This document shows positions 12,249-25,515 of a DNA stretch of 64,000 nt, one piece after another. The position numbers were made by a program, and so were the translations under genes. Every line of letters starts with the position of its first letter. The first letter of the stretch is position 1. The notes beneath the pieces are model-generated. The model made no database searches. It had not been told where the DNA came from and saw nothing but the letters and a program-made list of their open reading frames with translations. Source of the DNA: Rotaria sordida (Eukaryota > Rotifera > Eurotatoria > Philodinida > Philodinidae); the NCBI GenBank assembly GCA_905250125.1, contig CAJNOL010000876.1, positions 1 to 64,000 on the forward strand. The letters are read 5' to 3'.

Positions 12249-13459
12249 TTAATCATCATGGATGGTCATATAGTAAAGACATCCTTTCATACCCAAATCA
12301 TCATCATTAATTAAAAAAAGTGGAACACGAGCAACTATTTCACTCATTTTTGGTCCTTGATCTAAGTAAGATTTAAGTAAAAGATTTTTGAAATTATTTT
12401 GCCATCGCCATGCAAGTTTAGGTAAAATACCACCAGTTATATATAAACCACGATAAGGTAAAAATGTTTGTGCTGCTGTACCTAATACTCGACCAAAGAT
12501 ATCAAGAAATGTATCAACAACTCGAAGACATAATGAATCATTATAATCACGAGCATGTTGAGAAATAACTACAGGAGCATCATCTTGTGAAACTTGTTGA
12601 AGATCATGATTAAGTTTTGATGTTAAAGATTGATTTAAATATTCAGAATAAAATTGTAACATTGTAACAAATGCTGGACCTGATACAAGTTGTTCAATTT
12701 CAATAAATGATTGATTACGACGTAAATAATTAACTAATAACCATTCTTCTTCTGATCGTGGACTAAATGTATCAGTCATACCTGCTTCTGATGGATAAAC
12801 TTGATATCGACCTGAACCATCCGGTAAAAGAAAACATGCACCAAGACCAGTACCTGCACCCAAACAAGCTATTGGTGTATTTGTATCAGAATTATTTTCA
12901 AGAGAAACTTGATGAAGTGTATAAGCTTCAGTGCATTTACATAGTTCATTTGCTTGAGAGTCAACTTGTGCAGCAAGACAATAACCAATAGCTTCAAAAT
13001 CATTTAAAAATACTAAAGAATTTCGATTAAGTTTAAGATCATTCTCAATTATATCTGCTTGTTGTAGCGGCCATCTAGAACCATCAGGTTCCATACGTAC
13101 ATTATTTGTATCATTGGTTCGACGATTATTCCAAATAGGACCACATACAGCTAAAACTACTTGAATTCTAGATAAACAAAGAATATTGAAGGTTTTTTTT
13201 GTTTTCAAATCATACACTCGTACTTCTTATTTTTTATAGCATTAAAAACATCTTCTTGATGTTGTTCATTTTGTATATCATTTAGAAAACGTTGTAATAT
13301 TGCAGTAAGACCGGTAAATGTATTTGTTCGATAAGTTTGTCGAGTTACATTTACAATGGATGGTATTAAGACATGTGGATCACGACTGTACCATAGTAAT
13401 TGTAATCTTGCATTAGTACCGCCGATATCACCAACAATTACTGCATATGACTTCGACAT
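12249..13459 (-). CDS. glk: Bacterial-type glucokinase (Glk family)
   Basis: Phosphorylates glucose with ATP to glucose 6-phosphate, feeding glycolysis. Two exons, 13459-13218 and 13167-12249, joined in phase 2 with GT/AG borders, give 386 residues; bacterial Glk has about 320. The N-terminal phosphate motif is GDIGGTNARL, followed by VCGPIWNN (like AxPI of E. coli Glk), FLNDFEAIGY (the catalytic ND pair), GAGTGLGAC, SEAGMTDTFSPRSEEEW (the SEGGH-like loop in altered form), VSGPAFV and LYITGGILPK. It ends LGMKGCLYY. The family is bacterial/protist-type, distinct from animal hexokinase, so transfer into the rotifer line with later intron gain is likely. The ATG at 13459 is used; a longer reading upstream would need TTG. 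Confidence 0.92.
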
Positions 13460-13751
13460 GTTAGACAATCTACAATGGGATAAAATTACGACTATTACAA
13501 GTAAACTAATAACTTGTTATTATCGTTGACTGTTCTTATCTTTTTGTTCTTTGCTAGTGTTGAAAGATAATTGTTGTTGTGAAGAACATTCGTTTGTTTT
13601 TCTTTTGACTTTTACTTTTGAGTTGTTATATTACTTCTCTACACCTTATTAAAAATTAGTATTCTAAATGATTAAAATTAAATAAAGATTAAAGCTAAAT
13701 ATTACTATATATAATCAATATGATTATAATTGATTTTTATTTAAACTTCTC

Positions 13752-14450
13752 ACCTCTCAAAAAAAGCTAATTTTCGTCAAAAAAAATGAAAATTTAGATA
13801 AATGCATAAGAAAAATAGTCTGAGTTCTGATCTTTCTTTCATAAACGATATAATTTTTTATTTTGCATCTTGTTTTTTTCCAAAAATTTTCTGCTTGAAA
13901 AATTTACTTTTGGCAAAAAAAAACGGGAAAACTTTTCCCCATTTTCTTTGTTCATGCTTTTTTCATCGCGTGATCTAGAATTCTCTATGGATCTTCATTC
14001 TATATATTTCAGTTTTTTTGTTTAAAAGGGAATGTCAAGACGGAGAGCATGACACAATTTCTTTTATGAATTGAACTTTGTTACTATTATATAAAAAAAA
14101 CTTTTATGATTCGAGGGATGTTTTTCGAGTTTTTCGAGACATTGAATTTTTCTCTCCTTAAAAATTAAGAATTTAAAAAAAAAGGGCTCTGTCATATGTT
14201 GCACTCTGGTATGCTCTTTCAAACGAAGAAAAAAGATTAAGTATATACAATGAAGATCCATAGAGAATTTTGTATTGTCAAATAAACTATTTTTTATCCT
14301 TGTTTATTGAATATCTCTCGAAAATGTCATGGTATAGGACTGAAAATTTTACCAGAGCCTCTCCACTATAGTTTCAACATATCCTGAAGGTCTCATGCAA
14401 TTTGAATATATCTGGTCCAAGATCGATTTTTAAAGGGGCAGAAACCTTAA
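13752..14450. repeat. Dispersed repeat, segments A+B contiguous, copy 2
   Basis: 13752-13960 matches 3182-3375, and 13966-14450 matches 5935-6363. Segment B is a foldback: ATTCTCTATGGATCTTCATT at about 13980 is the inverse of AATGAAGATCCATAGAGAAT at about 14250, giving a palindrome of about 300 bp plus a shared tail. Because A and B touch here, this copy may be closer to the original arrangement. Confidence 0.75.
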
Positions 14451-14744
14451 AAGACTTAACAATAAAAGTTCAATAGAATAGAAATAGTGGATAAATTTAA
14501 AATCAATATTTACTTTTTTTTTCAATTCACACAACGACTATTTATTCCTTTACTGAGAGAATGAATCATTACTTCTTACTTTCTTACAGATAATATTTTG
14601 TGTTTTGTTATTACTCAATCACAATTGTATGTACCTTTAAATAGAAGTTAATCATGAATGTTTGATGGTGAATGGCATGCTTTATGGTCGTTACATCGTA
14701 GAGTGAGGGACGGCGTCTGTTCTTGTAACAGCAGTCAATACTCG

Positions 14745-14830
14745 CACGATGACCGTTTGGGACGGTAGCCGTTGAAAGTAGTAATCCGCTAAGGAGTGTG
14801 TGATAACTCACCCACCGAGTGGAGTATTGT
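14745..14830 (+). pseudogene. 28S rRNA-like fragment
   Basis: From 14761 to 14820 the plus strand closely follows a conserved 28S segment: GACGGTAGCC, then AGTAATCCGCTAAGGAGTGT, then GTGATAACTCACC. As I recall, the metazoan 28S sequence here reads GACGGTGGCC, GGAATCCGCTAAGGAGTGTG and TAACAACTCACC. The sequences on both sides no longer match, so this is an isolated, diverged scrap of rDNA and not an rRNA gene. GC content is clearly above the surroundings. Confidence 0.6.
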
Positions 14831-14839
14831 GTACTGAGC

Positions 14840-15302
14840 CGTGTACTTTAAAATCGACCTACGCACTCTATTCACTTTTTTTCTCTGCTTACAAATTTTC
14901 TATTGAAAATCAACTTTATTTACGAATTACAATGAATTTTTTTGTTCAATGGATCAATTTTAAGAAATTTATTTTGCTCGGCTTTTTTAAACATACTCTA
15001 TATATGTTTGTAACATATAACATTTATGATTATGAAAACCACTTAAATATCATATTTTTATTACCTGTACTCCTTTGGTATATAGTTAGGACATATTAAT
15101 ATTATTAATAGTATCTCTATCAAGAGATTCTTCCAACACTTGATAGAAATATTATTATAGTATAATAAATGACAACAAAGTTTTTTATATGTTATTACAT
15201 AGTTTTATTATTTCATAAATGTGATATATTTAGACAAACAAAGACAATGTGTATTTTAGCCAATGAGCAAAGCAAAAAAAAAAGTACATGGAAATTTTGA
15301 AA
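14840..15302. other. Intergenic AT-rich DNA
   Basis: Nothing recognisable. The right end is the 3' flank of the malic enzyme gene. Confidence 0.5.
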
Positions 15303-17780
<2,478 letters not shown>

Positions 17781-19137
17781 CTAAAATAATAAAATTTCTG
17801 ATACATAAGCACAGAAAAAACAATGACAAGAGCAAAGTTCATTTAAGCACACGAAAGATTAATGGGATACTAAAGTTAGTTTTGTTGTTGAAAAATGTGT
17901 GCTCTTCATAAGGACATAAAAATGTCTTATATTACCTTTGAATTAAACAAAATCGGGGTCATAGAGAAACGAGTAAAATTTGTTTTGATTCAAAAGATTC
18001 GAATATGTGGATATCTTCTCTAGATAATAACGGCAAATATTTATATTTGTGCTACCTATTCATACCAACAGAATGCATTACCGACGCATGCATTGATAGT
18101 ATGGCATGATGAATCTACATGCAACGATACATCGGTTGGTAGCGTCTGTTGTTGACCGACAACAAATAAGAGCCTAAAATGCGGACGAATGAGAAGGGAA
18201 GGAAAAAACACCGGTCGCTCCATTTTTTTTTCTGGCACGAAAATTTATAGATCTGTCTGAAAGTGATGGGAAAGAAAAGAAAACTTCGTTTTTTTCCTTG
18301 AAAAATTAGTTATAATTTTGATTTAAATGTATTATAGAACATTTTAGTTTATCGTGAATATTTCAATTGAAAAGAAATTCTAAGCATTCAGAAAAAACAA
18401 CTTTATTTTTTGTTTTTGCTTTTTAGTGTACAGTCGTTCCTTTTTATACTAAGGTTATTAATGTGTGTGTGTTTTTATAAAAATGGAACTTGATCTTTGT
18501 TTAATACTGAATTCTTGTTTTAAAGCGAAGGAGAGAGAGAGAGAGAGACGGAAATGAATCAGTACGGATGCCCATTGGATCAAATTATAGCAACGACAAA
18601 TGAACCAAGAGGGTCTTTTCAATAAACAACACTAAAACGTCTGTAACACAACGGCTGCATACACATCGATATACTCTGACACTCGTTACGTACTTGTTCC
18701 GGCATAAGTGTCGGTGGTGTATGATATAGACATGGATAGCTGATCAGAACTACCAAGCCTAAATAGGGTTTTTTTTCATTCTTCGGATGCACCAGAATAT
18801 TAAAATAAGGACTGCCATGAAAGACGTAAGTCAACAAAAAAAAAATATTTTCTCGACATAGTAAATTCTTATATTCTTTCTCTGTGAAGAATACGAGAAC
18901 AAAAGTAACCACCGAATGAAATAAAAGTTTTGTTTGCGCTATTAAAATATATGAAATTCCTATCAAAAAATACAACGTATTCTTTTTCTACATTTTTTAC
19001 AAACAAAAAATTTTGTTTTCTACTGTTATGAAAAGAAATTGATAAAATTGTAATATCCTTTTCCTTCTCTATATATTATAACATGCAAAATCAAAATCTA
19101 AATGATATTAGTTTCGTATTTTATTTACTAATGGTAA
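17781..19137. other. Gene-free region upstream of malic enzyme
   Basis: It holds a short (GA)n run at about 18529-18548 and several open frames (for example 18619-18975 minus) that lack coding character. No repeat partner was found. It should contain the malic enzyme promoter and possibly a missed first exon. Confidence 0.4.
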
Positions 19138-19344
19138 CTACGATGAGGTAAATAATATTAAAGCAATGTCTAATGCTAAATATCTATTACTTTGATTAGT
19201 TGATGAGACGATTGTTCGTTCTGTCGTTGAGCATTGAGTCAAAATACTTGAGCATTGAACTAAAGGCCAAGCAAAAACTTGACGAATCTGATTGGACCGT
19301 ACAACAGGTTTGACTAGCATTATTTCGAATTGATTTATTACTGT
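19138..19344 (-). CDS. Possible exon of unknown gene
   Basis: The reading VINQFEIMLVKPVVRSNQ...ALDIALILFTSS ends in a stop at 19138, and a TTTTTTGTCACAG acceptor-like site stands just before it. The composition resembles host exons. I could not join it in frame to the exon ending at 19617, so it may be a separate or decayed gene. Function unknown. Confidence 0.3.
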   Translation of the reverse strand, partial: TVINQFEIMLVKPVVRSNQIRQVFAWPLVQCSSILTQCSTTERTIVSSTNQSNRYLALDIALILFTSS

Positions 19345-19616
19345 GACAAAAAATTAAAAAAAAGAAAAGAGCATTCATTGTTTTTTTGTATTGGAATAAA
19401 ACAAAACAACATTTTTCACATAACACAAATGATGAACAAATATCTTACTATTTTATTCTTTTTCTCTCCTTGCTAAATATGGTACAGATTTCTATCGGTA
19501 AAAAAGATTTTCAAAAGAAAACAAAAACAAATTTTTTTCTCTAAAGATAACAATTAATAAATATAAGCAAGACGTGGATGTGTGATAAAAATTGATATAT
19601 CTGCCTATTATACGAT

Positions 19617-20319
19617 TCATCCAATCATATGAATGATTTGAAATAAACCATCAGAACGAATATCATAGCGAAAATCTAATGGCATATTGTCTGTAGTAAC
19701 CGTTTAAAGGAAACGACGAATTAAGGGAAAATGTGGATGTCATTATAGAGGCTCATGGAATTTGATAATGGCGAATGAAAGTGACACGAAAATCTAGCCA
19801 GAAGTACCCATGTAATACGAATCAAATAAAAACCGCCGGTTTCACCGGTCCGGTTACCGGCTCCCATTACCGCGATAAACCGGTCACTTTTTTCCGATTA
19901 ACTGCAACAAACCGATAATTTTTCTGTAATTAATTAGCAAAATTCAGTTACGTTAGCATGATTATTCAGTGCCTTGTTTCATTAAAATTTAGGATTCTGT
20001 TCAACAATCGTTTTTTCGATCAAGTTTTATTTCAAAAATAGTACAAAGACAATAAAATAAGTACAAAAAGGTACAAAAACTGTTATAGTTATGTTTGTCG
20101 TTGTTCAATAGTACCAATCTAACCTGTTACCATTTGTTGCAATGATGATCCAATATTTGAAATATTACCTACATCAAAAAAAATATTCACACTAGATAGT
20201 AAATTATTAAAAACATGATTAATTAATTTACTTTGAGTAGTAGAAAGTCTTAAAACTTTCTTTTTTGCATTTCGTCGTTTCAATAAAATACAATCACGTA
20301 GAGTCGACCAATCAAACAT
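19617..20319 (-). CDS. Small hypothetical protein, two exons
   Basis: Exons 20319-20124 and 19690-19617 join in phase 1 (ACAG donor before GTTAGA, TACTACAG acceptor) to give about 89 residues, starting MFDWSTLRDCILLKRRNAKK and ending FQIIHMIG. The two halves read smoothly through the junction (LQQMVTDNMPLDFRYD). No signal peptide or membrane segment. No family recognised. The 433-nt intron contains the CCGGT-rich patch at 19832-19920, so it may be enlarged by an insertion. A neighbouring reading at 19138-19344 may belong to the same gene. Confidence 0.45.
19832..19920. repeat. GC-rich CCGGT-motif patch
   Basis: ACCGCCGGTTTCACCGG, TCCGGTTACCGGCTCCC, TAAACCGGTCAC and AACCGATAA repeat the core CCGGT in both orientations within about 90 bp of otherwise AT-rich DNA. 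The texture is like the miniature elements listed below, but no ends or target duplication were found. Confidence 0.6.
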
Positions 20320-20329
20320 CTTTGAATTT

Positions 20330-21755
20330 ATTTATCAAACGTAAACATTAATATGACTATTTATCCTAAAGACAAGGTTCTTCACTAATCTTTTGAAATT
20401 CCAAACATGAACTGATTTGGTTTGCATTATACTGATGATCAATATAGCATAAAAATACGATGTTAAAATTAATTCGTGAATCTATACTCCAATCACTCAC
20501 AATCCATTTCGTAAATTAAAATTTTTTTTTTATTGAGACAAAAATTTTCGTACTTAAGCACTTGAAACTATTCAAATGGAAATTGAACGAACGATTCTAT
20601 ATCTGATATTTCGATTGCTACTACGGACAACTAAGACTTTTTTTTAAATTAAAAAATACTAGTAAAACCTATATTTTTTATTTTCCAATCATATTTCTCG
20701 ATTACCTATTAGTTATTCACATTATGTAGTTTAATTTATATTTACTGAGCTTTTTTTGCTTTATTCTTCACCTTAAAATTCATTATTTAACTGAGTTTAA
20801 TAAATGCAATGATCGTAAAACTTCCAAGACATTAATTAATTGTAATTATATTTAACAAGACTTAAAGAGTTTATGCCAATCATACTCAACAGTTTCCAAC
20901 ACAAGAATGAAATTTCAAAACGGAATAGATTCAATCGTGAATGGCGCTCAACTTTCTGAGGAATGAGTAATAAAAAAATTTATATTATTGTCATAATTTT
21001 TCAATTAATTTAATACTTGTTTTCTACACTATGGATTTTATCAGAAGTATGATTCTGATCACGAAACGCGAACCTTCTTTTTAACCAATCATGATATAGC
21101 CAACCGCTTGATTTCTACAGCTGACGTTATATTCTCTATAAGTATTGATTCTTCTGAAATACTTATGGTAAAGCTATTGTAGTAGTTATTGTGAGAAATA
21201 TCTTCTTTGAGTTTTTTTAAATACTCTTTCAGAACAAAAACATTCAATGTCAAATAAATCACTTACTTGAATATTTTAGTTTCTTCCATAAGAGAACGCG
21301 CAAAAGAATGGGTTACATAATACATACATCTATATATATATATAGATATATATCAATCTATTTTTTTCTTTCTATTCTCTCATTATCGTCAGCTAATTAA
21401 ATGAACAATAAGAAAACCGAAAGAAATTCAAAATTCAATAATATTTTTTTCTTTCCGTTCTGTTGTTGGTTCCACTGTATACATGATCAACGAATAGAAC
21501 ACAATGAATTTTAGAATTAAATTAAACTTTTTTTTCTTTCGTTCTGTCGCTAGGTACTATTTTATACAATCACCAAACGCAAGAAGATAGATAAATTTCG
21601 AGTCATTGTGCATCAATGCATCTCTCTATCGAAAAATAAACATAATAGCAGATGTAACGAAAACTAGCGTTCAAATAAAAATTACAACTGTATATATTAA
21701 TTAATTTCTTTTTCTATTATTGTTTGTTATTTAGCTTGATGAGATAGATAATCCA
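20330..21755. other. Gene-free AT-rich stretch
   Basis: At about 21425-21600 a segment of roughly 100 bp is imperfectly duplicated in tandem (TTTTTCTTTC(C/-)GTTCTGT repeated), with a TA-rich run at 21334-21352. Nothing else recognised. The right part is the 5' flank of the ADAR-like pseudogene. Confidence 0.45.
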
Positions 21756-22396
21756 ATGTCTAGATTATCTATGCATGATATAAGATCAATGAATCGTTCG
21801 AATCCAAATTGTTTTCGTCCACGTCCAAGTTATAAATATCATCATTCAATACATTCACCATCGTACTTTCTTCCACAACGTATGAATCAACCTGAAACTC
21901 AAGCACAATTAGTTGCTTTTACTCCACCATTGATGTCAATTCGATTACCCTATTCAGAATTTCAAACATATGAACAAAATGATTGTCCATCAAGATCATA
22001 CATGTAAACGCAATCTAATGAGCAATCATCTTTACCAATAAATTATAAATCTGAAACAGTAACATTACAACCAGAATATTATGTGGATAGTTTTGCATCA
22101 AATTTTTCTGATAAACCATCTTCAAATAGCAATAATAAAACAAAAATCAAACATGTCACTTTGCAAGAACCAAACATGGCAAAGTTAGAGCTATCTCTTT
22201 TGTTTTTATTTTAAATAAAAATTTCTTATAAATTTTTGTTTTAGTGAATTAGTAAATACAAATTCAAATCATATGACTTATCCATTATCATCATCTAATT
22301 GGACATTACCAACTCATATGCATCCATCTTCACGTCCATCTAATCGACACTATAATCCTTATAACTATCAGTATTACAATCAATTTCGTTCGCAAT

Positions 22397-22477
22397 CAGA
22401 GATGTTCATCGCGGCGCTGCCGCTGTAGTGGTGGCGGCGCGGCAGCGGCAGATTTTGAGCCGTGATGGACATCTCTA
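22397..22477. mobile_element. 81-bp hAT-type miniature element in exon 2 of the ADAR pseudogene
   Basis: The ends are CAGAGATGTTCATC and the complement of GATGGACATCTCTA. A perfect 8-bp target duplication TTCGCAAT flanks it (22389-22396, 22478-22485). The interior is a GC-rich foldback built of GGCGGC/GCCGCT units (GCGGCGCTGCCGCTG against CGGCGCGGCAGCGG). It adds a stop to the host reading. The termini match those of the 1.9-kb element at 51936. Confidence 0.9.
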
Positions 22478-22685
22478 TTCGCAATATCCTGATATGATGA
22501 TGCATCCACGATTGATGAATCGTCCTCGTGGAATACATATGATGTCGGCGCCTCACGTATGGACGTAAGTTTCTTAAAATTTAATTATTTCTTCACTAAT
22601 AGTTTTAGTTGGTGTAAGATGTCGGAAATTTAACAAATTATAGTGAAAAACAAAAGTATTTCGTTAAATTTTGTATGACTTAATA

Positions 22686-23642
22686 CAGCTTGCGAGATTG
22701 ATTCCGAGTAACACTTTTTTAATCTCAGGTGATCTTGTTTTGATCGAGAAGTCTCAAAATTTCGCCTACTTATTATTTCCATTTATTGTTCAGACTATTT
22801 CATACTGATTTACCATCAAAAACGAAGTATTATTCTATATGCCTGAATGTATTTGATTATTGTTCCCTCGGTAGGCAAGCCCGACAGAAACTGTTCTGAC
22901 TCAAACTTATTCCTGCATCTTATAAACCTACCTCCGTTTCTTTTTCGAAGAGACTTTCTCAAATGTCACGGATCATTCGAATCATTAAAATACGGAAAGT
23001 AAATTCATGAAATATTTTGTCGAAAAATCTGTAACGCTTAGTAAGAAAATCGATTGTTTTACAAATGAAATTATTGAAAAAAAACGAATGAGAAGGAGTA
23101 AAGGCGCGGTTTTGACAAAAAATAATTTCCAGAAAACATATGCCATTAGACGCACCTTTTTACGCTGATTCCGAATATTATATGCGTTTTGTCATTGAAA
23201 TAAAATTATGATGGTCAAAATTGCAAAATACAAGCCCATTTTTGTATGAATTCGATATAGAAAACAAAAGAATCGATTTTCTTATTAAACGTCGCAGATT
23301 TTTCGAAAATCCTTCATAACTTTATTCTCTGTCTCTTAGTGATTCGAATGATATATGATATGAAAGAAAAGTTCTTTGAACAAACAAGAAAATAGGTTTA
23401 CAAGATTCAGGCGTGAATTTCAGTCAGAACGGTTTCTGTAGAAATTGTTGAGCAAGGGAACAATAATCAAACATATTCAGATATATAGAGTAATACTCCG
23501 TTTTTGATGCTAAATTAGAATAAGATAGTCCATAAATAATAAATGGTAAGAGTAAGGAGAAGAAACTCCAAAATTTCTCCACAAAAACAAGGTCATATGA
23601 GATTTAAAAAGTATTACTCAGAATCAGCTTCACGAGTTCTTT
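22686..23642. repeat. About 960-bp palindromic element in intron 2 of the ADAR pseudogene
   Basis: Left arm from about 22686 and right arm to about 23642 are inverted copies (for example GATTGATTCCGAGTAACAC against the complement of GTATTACTCAGAATCAG; TTTGATTATTGTTCCCT in both). Similarity continues to about 23090 and 23270, leaving a spacer of under 200 bp. The arms differ at roughly one base in five to ten, so the element is not recent. No transposase remnant was seen. Confidence 0.85.
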
Positions 23643-23683
23643 TGAATTTTTAGCATCTTATTTAATAGAAAGAAAAAGATGAT

Positions 23684-23983
23684 TTATTCATTTATTGTTT
23701 CACTAATTGTTGAAGAAGTTTTTATAGTTGTCGAAGAAGTATCGATTTGTTGTTGATATAAAATTTTCATCAAATCATTATTATTCATTTTTCTCTTTAC
23801 TTTCATACAATCAATTATGACTTGTGCAATAGAAATAAAAATTTCTATACTAAGTAACAGAAGAAATATTATAATACATATTGCTTCTTCGTATATATCA
23901 TAACGTAGTGGTATAAGAGATTCATATGGTGTATTCTTTAATATAATACCATTCTGTACATAATAATCATGAAATGAATACAT
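23684..23983 (-). CDS. Small single-pass membrane protein, nested antisense in an intron
   Basis: An open frame of 99 residues with host-like codon use, starting MYSFHDYYVQNGII. One hydrophobic segment lies at about residues 33-57 (EAICIIIFLLLLSIEIFISI), followed by a basic stretch (KVKRKMNN) and a Ser/Thr-rich tail. It has no introns and lies inside intron 2 of the ADAR-like pseudogene on the other strand, just beyond a palindromic element. No family recognised. It could be a real small gene, a retroposed piece or chance. Confidence 0.4.
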   Translation of the reverse strand: MYSFHDYYVQNGIILKNTPYESLIPLRYDIYEEAICIIIFLLLLSIEIFISIAQVIIDCMKVKRKMNNNDLMKILYQQQIDTSSTTIKTSSTISETINE

Positions 23984-24375
23984 TTTGTTTTGATTTTCTT
24001 TATATATAAATACTATAACAAAAGCGCGTAAAAATTATATATTATAAAATTTGATGAAAATTATAATAATTGTATTTTAGGCCACAATCATATTATTTTG
24101 ATCCACAAACATCATCTGTTCATTATCGTTTTCAACCAAAACAACTCTATGATCCAAATAAACCAAAAGTATCATCAACATCTGAATGTCATAATTCATC
24201 AAAAGTAATTCGTAAAATTGAACCAAAAAATAAGAAAAAAACAAAACAAACAACTAACAATGATAATTCAACTGTATCAACATCTGAAACTATTCCACAT
24301 CCAATTACAATTCTTCGTAAACCAAGTACAGACACTGAAATTATTACATTGCCAACTTCTATTGTTTCACAACTA

Positions 24376-24614
24376 CAGAGCTGAGCAACTCAATTCATAT
24401 ACAAAAATAATCCATTAAATTTTATACAAGAAATATGGGCACTCCAATTCAATTCAATACATTAGTCTCCGATGTTTTTGTCTATTCTCTTCCATTCAAT
24501 GACATATAAGAACTTTATCAATTGAATTGGGCCGAATTCCTAGATTGAATTGAGTTGAGTTGAGTTGAAATGAATTGAAATTTCCTTTGTTTTGAATTGA
24601 GTTGCCCAGCTCTG
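24376..24614. mobile_element. 239-bp hAT-type miniature element in exon 3 of the ADAR pseudogene
   Basis: Inverted ends CAGAGCTGAGCAACTCAATT and the complement GAATTGAGTTGCCCAGCTCTG (one mismatch). The 8-bp target duplication is CACAACTA / CACGACTA. The interior repeats a GAATTGAGTTG-like motif in both directions (AATTCAATTCAATAC; ATTGAATTGAGTTGAGTTG). The host reading is intact if it is removed with one duplication copy. Confidence 0.9.
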
Positions 24615-25218
24615 CACGACTATCTGAAGATCAATCTATTTTGTCATCCGAAGAAGAAAAGATTACTTCGTCAAACAAAGATAATTCAGACATTCCATCT
24701 GAAAATGAATAATCACTAATTTGTTCAAAAATTGAAAATTGTCCAGATATTTCATTCGAAGAAGCAGAAACAAATACTTCATCAATAGATAATCAATCTT
24801 TATTATTACCAAGTCATGAACTTTTATCTATTCTACAAAGTGCAAATTGTTTATCTTCTTTAAATGAATATGCTCAACAAAAAAAGTTTACATTAAATTA
24901 TGAATATTCTTCTATTTCTCCATCATCATTTACATGTATAATTTCAATTAATGGTCGTTCATTTCCTAGTTCATCAATTTGTTCATCAAAAACTGAAGCA
25001 CAAAAAATTAGCACGTGATCAAGTTTTACGTATACTTTATCGTGAATCATGTAATAAAGAACAATTTCCATTGAAATTTTCAGATAAACATGATTATATT
25101 GCACATCAATCTATATCAAAATTTCAAAATTTAAATATAAATGAATTATTACTCGGTCGTAAAACTTTAGCATGTATGTTAATGATAACTGATGGACAAT
25201 ATGAACAAGCACGTGTAA

Positions 25219-25515
25219 CCCAGGTCCATCGTTCCGGCCACCGGATATTGCAGGAACCGGTAGGAAAATGCGGGAAAAATCACCGTATCCTGCAGAAAAA
25301 CACCGGAAATAGCCGGAACATGGAAGTAGTATTCCGGCCGGAAATTCTCCGGATTTTTTCCGATGAATTCCGACCAATTTCCTGTGTTTTCCGGCAGGAA
25401 CCGAGCGGAAAATCATCGGAAAGAATTCCGAAAATTTCCGGCCGGAATACTGCTCCATGTTCCGGCTATTTCCGCTGTTTTCCAGCCGGAACCGGTCGGT
25501 ACTTTTCGACCTGGG
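25219..25515. mobile_element. 297-bp CCGGAA-motif foldback inserted in the deaminase exon
   Basis: The ends are CCCAGGTC and GACCTGGG; the dinucleotide AA flanks both sides. The interior is a degenerate palindrome with many CCGGAA/TTCCGG units (ACCGGAAATAGCCGGAACAT against the complement of ATGTTCCGGCTATTTCCG). Removing it restores the deaminase reading RVIGIATG. The 2-bp flank differs from the 8-bp duplications of the hAT-like elements, although the texture is the same. Confidence 0.8.

Noticed and set aside
12767-12991. Plus-strand open frame over the glucokinase gene
   Set aside because: Antisense shadow of a well-supported conserved exon.
18619-18975. 118-residue minus-strand open frame upstream of malic enzyme
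   Set aside because: No family, no splice context, and composition unlike the host exons.
19832-19920. hAT-type element with CAGAA ends around the CCGGT patch
   Set aside because: A CAGAA pair exists at about 19799 and 19940, but the flanking 8-mers (AATCTAGC and TAATTAAT) do not match.
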